Both the position numbers and the translations under genes were made by a program. From CAZVXI01 sp964631295 (GTDB taxonomy: Bacteria > Planctomycetota > Phycisphaerae > Phycisphaerales > SM1A02): a stretch of 29,614 nucleotides of DNA. Each line of letters starts with the position of its first letter. The stretch's first letter is position 1. The notes beneath the pieces are model-generated. The model saw nothing but the letters and a program-made list of their open reading frames with translations. It was not told where the DNA came from and ran no database searches. This document shows positions 8,378 to 17,037 of the stretch, piece after piece. The stretch lies in contig CAZVXI010000023.1 in assembly GCA_964631295.1 (NCBI GenBank), forward strand, positions 1 to 29,614, given 5' to 3'.

Positions 8378-9487
8378 TCAGAACTCGCGCATTCGGAAGA
8401 GTGTGCTGCATGCACTGCATTTGCCGACACCCGTCGCTGTTGTAACGATCCCGCGAAGGTCATGGCCGCAGTGTCGGCAACTGAGGTACGCGTCGCAGGC
8501 CCGGGCCATCCAAACACGGGCGATGTACACCCCTGCCGCCAGCGCCACCAGCAGGAAAGTCAGTATCAGCACCGAGCCGATCGTGCCCGATTCGATCAGC
8601 GGCATGCCGCCGATGATCGCTGCAATATCCGGAACGGCCAGCGCAAGGCACAGCAGACCGACGATCATCGCGCCGACAATGACAGCGATGCGCACCCTGC
8701 GCACCCCCCTTCGATCCTGCGTGCGGAGCTTTGCTGGCTTCCACTGGTCCTCATCGAGCAGGCATCCGCACTCCGCGCATCGGTGTCGCACGCCGAACGT
8801 CCACGTACCGCGATGCAGCTCCTGACACACGAAGCAGGGCCGATTTTGTGCGATCCGTTTGCCAAGCCTCGGCCAGTGATACAGCACCACGCCCACGATC
8901 GACGCTGGAAGTGCAAGCGCCAGCACGATGATCGTCACACGTGTCACACCCGGTGCTGCGCTCACCCATGCCACCGCTGCAATTGAGATGTGCAACAACA
9001 CAACACCGATGACCACGCAGATGACTGTTCGATCACACGTAATGTGGTCAAACATGTACTGCCAGCGCGCCTGGCGGCGGCGGTTGACGTGATTGCCGAT
9101 CGGTCGCAGCGTCCATATCCACACGCCAGCGATCACAACCCCGCACACGTTGGCAATGAAGTCCGGCCAGGCAACCCACCGATTCAGCCCCGGAATCATC
9201 TGCGTCACTTCATCGACCGATGCCCATCCGAGAGCGATCAGCAGCGCAAGCCACAGAGTGTGCGTCCATGCCGTCCGCCAGAGCAACCACGTGCCGAGCG
9301 CGAATGCAGCCGCATGCAGCGTCTTGTCGGTCGCGGGCGCTTCTTCGGGCAGTTGCAGTGCCGGCCAGTGCGTCGCGATCGTCAGCAGCGCCGCATATAT
9401 GATGAATGCGATCCGCCACGGCCTGCGCGTGATGCGCAGCAGTTCATCGCCAGGCACGTTGGGATCACGATGTTGATTTGCAGCCAC
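8378..9487 (-). CDS. VanZ-family membrane protein with two zinc ribbons
   Basis: A 369-residue polytopic membrane protein. Residues about 25-125 match the VanZ fold: WPALQLPEEAPATDKTLHAAAF, SVDEVTQMIPGLNR and WPDFIANVCGVV follow the usual KxxH...DExxQ...DxxAN order. VanZ of enterococci gives low-level teicoplanin resistance; the general role of the family is unclear. Two further helices follow, then ribbon 1 (Cys218, Cys221, Cys237, Cys240), two more helices, and a C-terminal ribbon 2 (Cys337, Cys340, Cys357, Cys360; CRHCGHDLRG type). The start is GTG, 9 bp after the upstream ParA-type gene, so the two are probably one transcript. VanZ proteins are normally only 120-200 residues, so the zinc-ribbon extension is the unusual part. 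It converges on murJ. Confidence 0.85.
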   Translation of the reverse strand: MAANQHRDPNVPGDELLRITRRPWRIAFIIYAALLTIATHWPALQLPEEAPATDKTLHAAAFALGTWLLWRTAWTHTLWLALLIALGWASVDEVTQMIPGLNRWVAWPDFIANVCGVVIAGVWIWTLRPIGNHVNRRRQARWQYMFDHITCDRTVICVVIGVVLLHISIAAVAWVSAAPGVTRVTIIVLALALPASIVGVVLYHWPRLGKRIAQNRPCFVCQELHRGTWTFGVRHRCAECGCLLDEDQWKPAKLRTQDRRGVRRVRIAVIVGAMIVGLLCLALAVPDIAAIIGGMPLIESGTIGSVLILTFLLVALAAGVYIARVWMARACDAYLSCRHCGHDLRGIVTTATGVGKCSACSTLFRMREF

Positions 9488-9496
9488 GTCCGAACA

Positions 9497-10825
9497 TCAT
9501 TGTCCGTATCTGTCTGCCGGGGTTGTCGCGGGCGCCGGACGCTGTTGCGACCAGTCGGCGGCGCGCTCGATCCCCGGCACCGGCGAATCTGAACCGCGTT
9601 GAAGCGAAATCGGCCCGCCGGAGGCTGTTGTGTCGTCATGCGAACCCTGCGACTGTGACGGCGGCAAACGCAGCGATATCAACTCAATCAGTGGTGGTGC
9701 GATTTGATCCTGATCTGACGATTCATCCTCACGCAAGACCTGCTCGCGAGCTTGTTCATCCGTCGCGGACGCCGGAGCATCGTCGAACGTGTCACGTTGT
9801 GTTTCATCCGAGGTACCGTCCGTTGACTCGGCCGGAGCATCGGGCTTGGTTTCGATTTCAGTGGTCACCGCAGGCCTGTTCGACGCATCAGCCTGCGTGT
9901 TGGATCGACGCGCCAGCTCGAAGACCGGTCGGCCCGCTTCGTCATAGAACTGGCGTCCGTCGATACCCATCAGGATGTGCGAAGCGAGTTTGCGATAATC
10001 GATCGCACCTTTGCACCACGGCGCGTAGTCGAAGATCGTCTGCCCGAAACTCGGCGCCTCTGCCAGCTTGATATTCCGCCTGATGAACGGCCGGTACACG
10101 CTGCAGCCTTCCCATGGTGTGCCCGCACTCTGCTCGCCGTCAAAGAACGCGTCGAGGTCTGCGACAACTTCTTTGCCGAGTGTTGTCTGCCCTTCATGCA
10201 TGCAGAGGATGATGCCGCTGACGCGAAGTTGCGGATTCACCGACTGGCAGACGAGCCCGACCGTCTCCAGCAGTTTGCCAACACCCTGCAGCGCGAGGAA
10301 ATGCGCCTGCATCGGCACGAAGACCTCCTGCACCATTGTGAGCGCATTAAGTGTCAACTGCCCGAGCGATGGCGGGCAGTCGATCATCACGATGTCGTAG
10401 AAGTCGGCGATGGGCTGGAACTTGTCGCGCAGAATGTGTTCGCGGTTCGGGCGATTGACCAACTCGGACTCCGCGCCCGCAAGATCGACTTCGGAAACGA
10501 GTACATCGAGGTTCTTACGCGCGCTTACGACGGTATCGATTGCCTCGACATCCGGGTCAATCAGCAGGTCGTAGACGGTGTGTTCGAGGCCATCAAGGTC
10601 AACGCCGAGATGAAGCGCGACATGAGCCTGCGGGTCCAGATCAATCAGGCACACCTGCTTGCCCTGCTCGGCGAATGCCGCCGCGAGATTGACCGAACTG
10701 GTCGTCTTCCCGACGCCGCCTTTCTGGTTGAGCAGGGCAATCGATCGCGGTCGCTTGCGGACCGGCGCGTGATCAGCCGCAGCATCTGGCGAGGCGGATT
10801 GATGTGTCAGGTCGTCGTGCGTCAT
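9497..10825 (-). CDS. ParA-family ATPase with long disordered C-terminal tail
   Basis: Members of the ParA/Soj/MinD group are dimerising ATPases that position chromosomes, plasmids or protein complexes on the nucleoid or membrane. The deviant Walker A KGGVGKTT lies at residues 35-42, the A' motif is LIDLDPQAHVAL, and Walker B is YDIVMIDCPPSLG. The body ends near KLASHILMG at about residue 270. The last 170 or so residues are rich in Asp, Glu, Ser, Thr, Ala and Pro and look disordered. The start ATG has GGAGG 8 nt upstream; a longer frame begins at 10879 without such a site. No ParB gene or clear parS lies nearby, so chromosome partitioning is not established. VanZ follows after 9 bp. Confidence 0.9.
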   Translation of the reverse strand: MTHDDLTHQSASPDAAADHAPVRKRPRSIALLNQKGGVGKTTSSVNLAAAFAEQGKQVCLIDLDPQAHVALHLGVDLDGLEHTVYDLLIDPDVEAIDTVVSARKNLDVLVSEVDLAGAESELVNRPNREHILRDKFQPIADFYDIVMIDCPPSLGQLTLNALTMVQEVFVPMQAHFLALQGVGKLLETVGLVCQSVNPQLRVSGIILCMHEGQTTLGKEVVADLDAFFDGEQSAGTPWEGCSVYRPFIRRNIKLAEAPSFGQTIFDYAPWCKGAIDYRKLASHILMGIDGRQFYDEAGRPVFELARRSNTQADASNRPAVTTEIETKPDAPAESTDGTSDETQRDTFDDAPASATDEQAREQVLREDESSDQDQIAPPLIELISLRLPPSQSQGSHDDTTASGGPISLQRGSDSPVPGIERAADWSQQRPAPATTPADRYGQ

Positions 10826-10922
10826 GAGTGCCGCCTCCTGCGGCTGCGTCGTGAGTCCTTCACCGGGGCGTATCGGCAAGATATGCGCTGCGCGACCAGA
10901 ATAGCCGACACCGCGACATCTG

Positions 10923-10928
10923 TACGAT
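10923..10928 (+). promoter_or_regulatory. Possible -10 element for recO (leaderless)
   Basis: TACGAT keeps the key T1, A2, A5 and T6 of a -10 box and ends 7 nt before the recO ATG, which has no ribosome site. The expected transcription start would fall on or beside the ATG. There is no clear -35 box, so support is weak taken alone. Confidence 0.25.
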
Positions 10929-10935
10929 ATCGCCG

Positions 10936-11691
10936 ATGCCTGCCGTTTCCGACATTGCGATCTGCCTGCGCCGCTGGGACTACTCGGAGACGAGCCAGAC
11001 CGTTGCCCTGCTCTGTCGCGAGCACGGCCTCACACGCGGGCTCGCCAAAGGGGCCAAGCGGCCGAAGTCGCGATTCTCCGGCGGTTTCGACGTGCTCACG
11101 CGCGGACAGATTATCTTCGCTCCCCGTCCGCGGACCGGGCTGGCTCTGCTCATGGAGTGGCACCTCGAATGCGTTCACCTCGCGCCACGCCGAGACATGC
11201 CGGCCAACCGGGCGGCTGTTTTCATGGTCGACCTCGTGATGCACGGCCTCGATGAGGCTGACCCGCACCCCGTCGTCTTCGATGCGATGGCCACGGCTCT
11301 GGACGCGATCGACGCGGGCATGTGCCCAGCCTCGGCCCTGCTGTGGTTTCAGTTGCAGTTCCTTGCGGATATCGGATACCGGCCGCAACTGGACGTAGAT
11401 GCCCAGACCGGTCGGATACTCCCCAACGCGCCCACGCTCGCCTTCAGCCCCCGAGCTGGCGGCGTCGTGGTCGATTCGGGCTCGGCCGACCGCTGGCGTG
11501 TACGAGCGGAAACAATCATGCTGATCCGCCGCATCGATCAGTCGCGCGAGCCGCTGGCGTCCGAAGCTGCCGTCGCCGGGCGAGCGAATCGTCTGTTGGC
11601 AACCTGGGTCCGGGAACTGCTCGGGCAGCAACTGCCGTCTTTCTCGTGGGCGTTTCCAGGCCCGGAACTCAGCCGACCCGGAAAAGGCTGA
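10936..11691 (+). CDS. recO: DNA repair protein RecO
   Basis: RecO works with RecR and RecF to load RecA on gapped single-stranded DNA and to anneal complementary strands. The N-terminal OB-fold region has the family pattern: DIAICLRRWDYSETSQTVAL, then GLTRGLAKGAKRPKSRFSGG. The middle is helical, with FQLQFLADIGYRPQLD matching the usual L..G..P.L. block. Many RecO proteins carry a four-cysteine zinc site just after this block; here it reads PQLDVDAQTG and has no cysteines, a loss also seen in E. coli RecO. The length of 251 residues is normal. It diverges from the ParA-type gene across 110 bp and has no ribosome binding site. Confidence 0.9.
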   Translation: MPAVSDIAICLRRWDYSETSQTVALLCREHGLTRGLAKGAKRPKSRFSGGFDVLTRGQIIFAPRPRTGLALLMEWHLECVHLAPRRDMPANRAAVFMVDLVMHGLDEADPHPVVFDAMATALDAIDAGMCPASALLWFQLQFLADIGYRPQLDVDAQTGRILPNAPTLAFSPRAGGVVVDSGSADRWRVRAETIMLIRRIDQSREPLASEAAVAGRANRLLATWVRELLGQQLPSFSWAFPGPELSRPGKG

Positions 11692-11880
11692 ACGACCGCC
11701 CATCTCTGCCATGCTGAACCGTTCAACCTCGAGGAAGTGCCGATCCGTCGGGCTTAATCGACCGATTCTCCAATGCACAAGTTCCACGAGCACCACGACT
11801 GTTCTCAGGGAGCGTGTTCCAGTCGGATGCATCCGGCGGGTGGGTCGGAACGCGATCGGTGTGTCACGTGTGGGTGGACC

Positions 11881-13404
11881 ATGAACGGAACGGAACTCGA
11901 GAAGATTGTCTCCTGCCCTCGGGTACCCACGCTCCCGACAGTTGCCGTGCAAGTGCTTGAGGTGACGCGCGACGCGAATCTCGACTTCAAGGAAGTCGCG
12001 AGGATCATCGAGAAGGACCAGGGCATCGCCACCAAGGTGCTCAAGACCGTCAACTCGAGTTACTACGGGCTCTCCAGACCTTGCGGAACAATTCACCAGG
12101 CCATGGTCTACCTCGGTGTGAACTCCGTCCGTACGATCGTCCTTGGCTTTGGCCTGATCGAAGGGATCGGCAAGGGCAACGACGAGCAGTTTGATTACAT
12201 CGACTACTGGAAGCGTGGCGTCTATACCGCGGTTGCCGCCCGGGAAATCGGGCAGGTGCATCACCGCTGCGACCCGGATGAGGCGTTCCTCGCGGGCATC
12301 ATGCAGGACATTGGCATGGTCGCGCTGGCGCGGTACTTCCGGTTTGAATATGCGCCCGTTATGGAACTCGCGGGTGACGACCATCGCAAACTGTGCAGCA
12401 TCGAACAGGAAGAACTCGATGTCACGCATTGCCGTGTCGGAGCAGAGATGGCTGAACGCTGGACACTCCCGCCGCAACATATCGAGGCGATACGGCATCA
12501 CCACGCGTCCGATCGTGCTGCCGATGAGCACCTTCCGTTCGTGCGGACTGTTGAACTGGCGAACCTCTGCGCGTATGTCCTCATGCGTCCGGATGATGGC
12601 GCACTGCTTCGCTCACTCGCGCGCCGGGCATTCCTCTGGTTTGCCATGGACGACGCGCAGGTGACCGAACTCGTCCGGCGTGTACGTGAGGCTGCCCATG
12701 AACTGGCATCGCTGTTCAAACTGAATATCGGCCGAGGCATCGATGTCGAACAACTGCTTACCACGGCGGAAGATCGCCTTGTCGAAACCCAGTTCGTGAT
12801 CACGCGTGAGAACGCCGAACTGCGCAAGAGCAACGAAGAACTATCCACCGAAAGCCGTATGGACGGCCTGACCAACGTTGCGAACCGAAAACACTTCGAC
12901 CTTGAACTGCACAGCACCTTCGAACAGGCTCGGGCGCGCCGCGGGCGGATGGCCGTCATCTTCTGCGACGCCGATCGCTTCAAGAACATCAATGATTCAT
13001 TCGGCCATCAGACCGGCGACACGATCCTTGTTGAGATCGCGCAGCGATTGTCCCGGGCAATCGGCATGAAGGGGCTTGTCGCACGGTACGGCGGCGAGGA
13101 GTTCGCTGTCATCCTGCCCGATTGTGACCGCGTGGAAGCCGCGCGGCTTGGCGAACACCTGCGACGCGCCATCGAACAGTCGCCCGTGCCTGTTCCCGAA
13201 TCAGTCGGCGGCCCGTCAACACTCAACACCACCATCAGCGTCGGCGTCGCAGCATATGACGACGACGTGCGCGACTTGTTCACCACGCCGAAACTGCTCC
13301 TTCGCGTCGCTGATCAGGCGGTGTACGCAGCAAAGCAATCCGGGCGGAACTGTGTGCGTGTATTCTCGCACAGCAAACGCTCTGCATCGCGCACAGCCGC
13401 ATGA
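11881..13404 (+). CDS. HDOD domain - diguanylate cyclase (GGDEF) signalling protein
   Basis: The 507-residue protein joins an HDOD domain (about residues 8-205; VPTLPTVAVQVLEV, LLKTV-type helix with NSSYYGLS, LGVNSVRTIVLG) to a GGDEF domain (about 320-500). A likely coiled linker near 280-320 separates them. The cyclase site reads RYGGEEF with the motif at 404-408, and FCDADRFKNINDSFGH supplies metal and nucleotide contacts, so synthesis of cyclic di-GMP is plausible. The RxxD inhibitory site expected five residues before GGEEF is missing. HDOD domains act in signalling without known catalysis. The ATG at 11881 begins right before the HDOD fold and has only a weak GGGTGG nearby. An in-frame ATG at 11773 would add 36 Cys/His-rich residues. 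Confidence 0.88.
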   Translation: MNGTELEKIVSCPRVPTLPTVAVQVLEVTRDANLDFKEVARIIEKDQGIATKVLKTVNSSYYGLSRPCGTIHQAMVYLGVNSVRTIVLGFGLIEGIGKGNDEQFDYIDYWKRGVYTAVAAREIGQVHHRCDPDEAFLAGIMQDIGMVALARYFRFEYAPVMELAGDDHRKLCSIEQEELDVTHCRVGAEMAERWTLPPQHIEAIRHHHASDRAADEHLPFVRTVELANLCAYVLMRPDDGALLRSLARRAFLWFAMDDAQVTELVRRVREAAHELASLFKLNIGRGIDVEQLLTTAEDRLVETQFVITRENAELRKSNEELSTESRMDGLTNVANRKHFDLELHSTFEQARARRGRMAVIFCDADRFKNINDSFGHQTGDTILVEIAQRLSRAIGMKGLVARYGGEEFAVILPDCDRVEAARLGEHLRRAIEQSPVPVPESVGGPSTLNTTISVGVAAYDDDVRDLFTTPKLLLRVADQAVYAAKQSGRNCVRVFSHSKRSASRTAA

Positions 13405-13411
13405 TCGGGTA

Positions 13412-14758
13412 TCAGTTGTTCCCCGGTTGTTGAACCGCTTCTGTTTCGCTGGCGGCCTGCTCTAACTCGCCCACGAGCACATCACTGGGTTGTGTCGTTC
13501 GTTGAAGTCTCGCTGCCGTCTGCTCTGTCTCACGCATCGCGCGCAGGACGTTGAGCCCGATGATCTTCTTGACATCTTCATCGCTGTAGCCGCGTGTGAA
13601 CAACTCCACGAGCAGGGCCGGGTACGTGGAGACATCTTCCAGTCCGACAGGCAACGAACTTGTGCCGTCGTAGTCTGAGCCGATGCCAATGTAATCCACG
13701 CCGATCAGATTCTTCACGTGATCGATGTGATCCGCCACCTGTTCAAGCGTTGCGCGCGGTGCCGGGTTCCCGGCCTCCCACGTGCGCCAGTCCCTCATGA
13801 ACGCCTCGCGGTCTGCACCGTGTACCCGATCAAGCTCGCGCCGTTTCTCCTGGCTCGCAATGCGATACAGACGCAGATCTTCAGACACGTAATCGCCAAG
13901 AAACGTGATCATCACCACGCCGCGATTGTCTTTCACACGCATGAGCACCTCGTCGGGCACGTTGCGCTCATGCTGGCAGATCGCCTTCGCCGACGAGTGC
14001 GAGAAGATAACCGGAGCCTGAGTCACATCGAGCGCGTCATGCATCGTCGCGGGCGACACATGCGATAGATCGATCAGCATCCCGAGCCGATTCATCTCGC
14101 GCACGATCTCCTCACCGAACGGGCTCAGGCCATCGTTGACCGGCTGGTCGGTCGCAGAGTCTGCCCAGCGTGTGTTTTTGGAATGCGTCAGTGTCATGTA
14201 TCGCGCGCCGAGGTCGTACGTGGCCCGCAGGACTGCCAGCGAGTTCTCGATCGAGTGCCCTCCTTCCATGCCCATCATCGAAGCAATCTTTCCTTGGCGA
14301 TGGATGCGCACGACATCGTCGGCTGTGTACGCCATCTCGAACGTATCCGGGTACATCGCAACCATCCGCTTCACAAGGTCCATCTGTTCGATGACAATGC
14401 GCGCATCACCATCCTTGCCACCACGCAGCGAAATCGGGATGTATACCGACCAGAACTGTCCGCCAACACCGCCCTCTCGCAATCGCGGGATATCCGTATG
14501 CATCGGTTGCGGCAGGTTTGTCGTGTCCATCAGGTCGAGTTGGTCGACATGGTTGCGTACGCGTCGCCGATAGCCCCACGGCGTGTCGTTGTGCCCGTCG
14601 ATCAACGGAACTTCCTCCAGCACACGCCGAGCCCGTTCCAGCAACTCGTCGTGCGATCGCGCCGTGGCATGGACACCTTGTGATCCCGCAAACATCGCAA
14701 CAACCGCGCAGCAACCGATCAGAACGCGGATCCGCAAGCAACTTTGCAAGCCTGTCAT
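13412..14758 (-). CDS. Exported dipeptidase, peptidase family M19
   Basis: Renal-dipeptidase-type zinc enzyme that cleaves dipeptides. The zinc and substrate ligands of the family are present: His56 and Asp58 in LIDGHNDTPWG, Glu165 in GMEGGHSIE, His233 in LIDLSHVSP, His254 in IFSHSSAKAI, and the aspartate of GIGSDYDGTSSLPVGLED near the C-terminus. A signal peptide covers roughly residues 1-31 (a hydrophobic run through VLIGCCAVVAMFAG, cleavage near VHA). The chosen ATG has GAGGAG 10 nt upstream; an in-frame ATG at 14776 would sit on top of that site. The 448-residue length includes an extra Gln/Glu/Ala-rich tail of about 30 residues. It diverges from the MmgE/PrpD gene and its stop is 7 bp from the converging GGDEF gene. 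Confidence 0.93.
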   Translation of the reverse strand: MTGLQSCLRIRVLIGCCAVVAMFAGSQGVHATARSHDELLERARRVLEEVPLIDGHNDTPWGYRRRVRNHVDQLDLMDTTNLPQPMHTDIPRLREGGVGGQFWSVYIPISLRGGKDGDARIVIEQMDLVKRMVAMYPDTFEMAYTADDVVRIHRQGKIASMMGMEGGHSIENSLAVLRATYDLGARYMTLTHSKNTRWADSATDQPVNDGLSPFGEEIVREMNRLGMLIDLSHVSPATMHDALDVTQAPVIFSHSSAKAICQHERNVPDEVLMRVKDNRGVVMITFLGDYVSEDLRLYRIASQEKRRELDRVHGADREAFMRDWRTWEAGNPAPRATLEQVADHIDHVKNLIGVDYIGIGSDYDGTSSLPVGLEDVSTYPALLVELFTRGYSDEDVKKIIGLNVLRAMRETEQTAARLQRTTQPSDVLVGELEQAASETEAVQQPGNN

Positions 14759-14922
14759 GATGGCACAACTCCTCATTTCATTCGTGTCTTCGCTCTTGAG
14801 ACTACCCGCTGGCCCCGTTGGAGTTCAAGTTCATCAGTCGGGATCAGCGTGGAAAACCCGCTCAGACGCTGATACCGTGCGTGCTTTCGTGAACGACCAG
14901 TCTCTTTCTCAGAGTTCCTCCG

Positions 14923-16542
14923 ATGACAACTGCCGTTGATACTGCCGCAACCGTGACGCTTCCAGCCGACTCCAATCAGGCCCTCGGGATTGCCCGGTTC
15001 GCCATCGACTTCATGAAGGGGCCCGCCAATGGTGGCGCAGGTGAACCGGATCAATCGGTCTTTGATCGCACGACGCAGTTCTTCACAGACAGTGTCCTGT
15101 GTGGGCTCTCAGCGATCGCAATGCGCACGAACGCACCAGTTGTGTTGCGATCAGAGGCGGCTGAGTACGAGACCAATCGCGGCGCAACGGTGTTCGGCTC
15201 GACGCAGACCGTCAAACCCGAGAAGGCGATCGTCGCCAACTGCTCTGCCGTCCGCGAGTGGGACTCCAACGGCACCAACTTCGGATACAACCCGACACTC
15301 GGCCACACTGCAGGCGAGTTCGGCCACAACGACTTTTATGGCGTGCCACTGGCTGCTGGGCAACTGGCTGGCCTCGACGGCGCGACCGCGCTTCGAGGCA
15401 TGATCCTGCTCGATGAAATTCGCGGCCGCCTCGCTGAAGTGTTCTCACTCAAGAGTTACAAAATCGATCATGTCGTGCATGGCGCGATCGCTTCGGCTGC
15501 GACATACGGCGCGATGCTCGGTGCGACCGCTGAGCAGATCGAATCTGCCATCGGCATGGTTGTCGCGCACTACATCCCCTGGCGAGCGATCCGCGCCGGC
15601 AAGCAACTCAGCGATTCCAAGGGCGCTTCGGCGGCCATCAGTACGGAGGTTGCCGTCCTTTCCATGCAGCGATCGATGCGTGGATTTGTCGGCCCGCGCG
15701 ACGTGTTCCGAAACCCGGAGGCGATCTTCCGCTTCTTCGAACCCACTTCGACCGGCGATCAACGCTGGACAGAACGTGCGCCCAGCCCGTTCGATCTGGT
15801 ACTCTCCCATTCAGGCAGCGACTTTGCCGTGATGGGGATGCACTTCAAGCTTGGCCTGTACGAGCACCAGTCTGCTGGCGCATTGCAAGGCATGATCGAT
15901 CAAGTCGCAGCCAACCCCCACCTGCTCGACGACCCGAAAGGCGAGGCCATCAGGGAGATCCGGATTCTCGCGTATGAACCGGCCTTTGGCATCATCGGCA
16001 ATCCCGCCAAGATGGACCCGAAGACCCGGCAATCCGCGGACCACTCCATGGCGTACATCGTCTCCACCCTTCTGCGCAAGGCACTCGAATGGAAGGCAGC
16101 CAGGGGTAACCTGCCGACCGGAGGCGACGCCAACGATGAGATCTGGAAAGCACTCATGCTCCTGCCGGATGACTATCGCGAAGACGAGTCCGCGATCTTC
16201 CATCCGCTTACACGGCAGTTGATGCAGAAGATCATCTTTGAGCACGGCGGACCGGACTACGACGCGAAGTATCCCGATGGCATCCCCACGTCGGTTGTCA
16301 TGACCGATAGCAACGGCCAGTCATATGACAGCGGCCTTGTGATGTATCCAGCGGGTCACGCGCGAAACACCGCCGCCGACCTCACAGACATCCTCACGAC
16401 CAAGTTCAATGCGCTCGGCGATATTGCCCTCGACAATCCGCAACCGATCGTCGACCGCTACAACAGTATCGCTTCGCTCGACGCAGACGACATTCAGCGG
16501 ATCAACGACTACACGATTGCCGATCGTGGTGGCTTCGGCTGA
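14923..16542 (+). CDS. MmgE/PrpD-family protein (2-methylcitrate dehydratase-like)
   Basis: The family includes 2-methylcitrate dehydratase (PrpD) of the methylcitrate cycle, cis-aconitate decarboxylase, and many members of unknown substrate. The family's glycine- and histidine-rich stretch is seen as WDSNGTNFGYNPTLGHTAGE followed by FGHNDFYGVPLAAGQ, then VHGAIASAATYGAMLGATAEQ and AGKQLSDSKGASAAISTEVA. At 539 residues it is longer than most PrpD proteins (about 450-480), with additional sequence in the C-terminal half. No methylcitrate synthase or methylisocitrate lyase gene is near, so a role in propionate use is not supported by context. There is no evident ribosome site. It ends 4 bp before the stop of the convergent MarR gene. 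Confidence 0.85.
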   Translation: MTTAVDTAATVTLPADSNQALGIARFAIDFMKGPANGGAGEPDQSVFDRTTQFFTDSVLCGLSAIAMRTNAPVVLRSEAAEYETNRGATVFGSTQTVKPEKAIVANCSAVREWDSNGTNFGYNPTLGHTAGEFGHNDFYGVPLAAGQLAGLDGATALRGMILLDEIRGRLAEVFSLKSYKIDHVVHGAIASAATYGAMLGATAEQIESAIGMVVAHYIPWRAIRAGKQLSDSKGASAAISTEVAVLSMQRSMRGFVGPRDVFRNPEAIFRFFEPTSTGDQRWTERAPSPFDLVLSHSGSDFAVMGMHFKLGLYEHQSAGALQGMIDQVAANPHLLDDPKGEAIREIRILAYEPAFGIIGNPAKMDPKTRQSADHSMAYIVSTLLRKALEWKAARGNLPTGGDANDEIWKALMLLPDDYREDESAIFHPLTRQLMQKIIFEHGGPDYDAKYPDGIPTSVVMTDSNGQSYDSGLVMYPAGHARNTAADLTDILTTKFNALGDIALDNPQPIVDRYNSIASLDADDIQRINDYTIADRGGFG

Positions 16543-16546
16543 GGGC

Positions 16547-17002
16547 TTATGCCAGCTGGCTGATTGCATTGCCCGCGCGACGAAGATTCTGCGTCGCAGT
16601 CGGGCCGAGCAGTTCCGCCGCCTGCTGCTGCGCGGCTTCCCAGTGTGGCCCAGAAGCGCCGCGTTTGCGACGGCCAGCACCAGTCAACACGAGATCCACA
16701 CTCCGCAGATCGCCGTTGCGCTGTTCGGCAATCCAGCCGTGTTCGATCATGCGGGTGACGGTCCGGCTCACGGTGCTTTTCTCCATCTCGAGCAGCGCCG
16801 CCACGCTGCCGGGCGTCATCGGGCCGGATTTCTCCACGACGGTGAGGATGTTCAACTGATTCACCGTCAGCCCGACGCGCGACAGCGCCTCATCATAAAT
16901 GCGCGTAATGGTTCGATTGAGCAATCGAACACGCATCGCCAGGCACTCGCGCGACATCTGCTCCGCAGACACATCTTCACGCATCGATCGACTGCTGCTC
17001 AT
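16547..17002 (-). CDS. MarR-family transcriptional regulator
   Basis: A 151-residue winged-helix DNA-binding protein. The core reads GLTVNQLNILTVVEKSG, then GSVAALLEMEKSTVSRTVTRM as the recognition helix region, and IAEQRNGDLRSVDLVLTGAG as the wing with the conserved D-R-S-V pattern. MarR proteins usually repress their own operon and neighbours and let go on binding a small aromatic ligand or on oxidation. The ATG has GGAGGT 5 nt upstream, which decides it over an upstream in-frame start at 17041. The gene lies 35 bp downstream of the FkbM-type methyltransferase on the same strand and may be cotranscribed with it. The convergent MmgE/PrpD gene is a possible but unproven target. Confidence 0.92.
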   Translation of the reverse strand: MSSSRSMREDVSAEQMSRECLAMRVRLLNRTITRIYDEALSRVGLTVNQLNILTVVEKSGPMTPGSVAALLEMEKSTVSRTVTRMIEHGWIAEQRNGDLRSVDLVLTGAGRRKRGASGPHWEAAQQQAAELLGPTATQNLRRAGNAISQLA

Positions 17003-17037
17003 ATCGCACCTCCATGATCGCGCGCATCGGACTGCGT

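Noticed and set aside
6763..8517. 584-codon open frame antisense to murJ
   Set aside because: It is rich in His, Gln, Arg and Cys with no fold pattern, and results from the codon bias of the real gene on the other strand.
10822..12531. 569-codon minus-strand frame over recO and the GGDEF gene
   Set aside because: It crosses two well-supported plus-strand genes and shows no recognisable domain.
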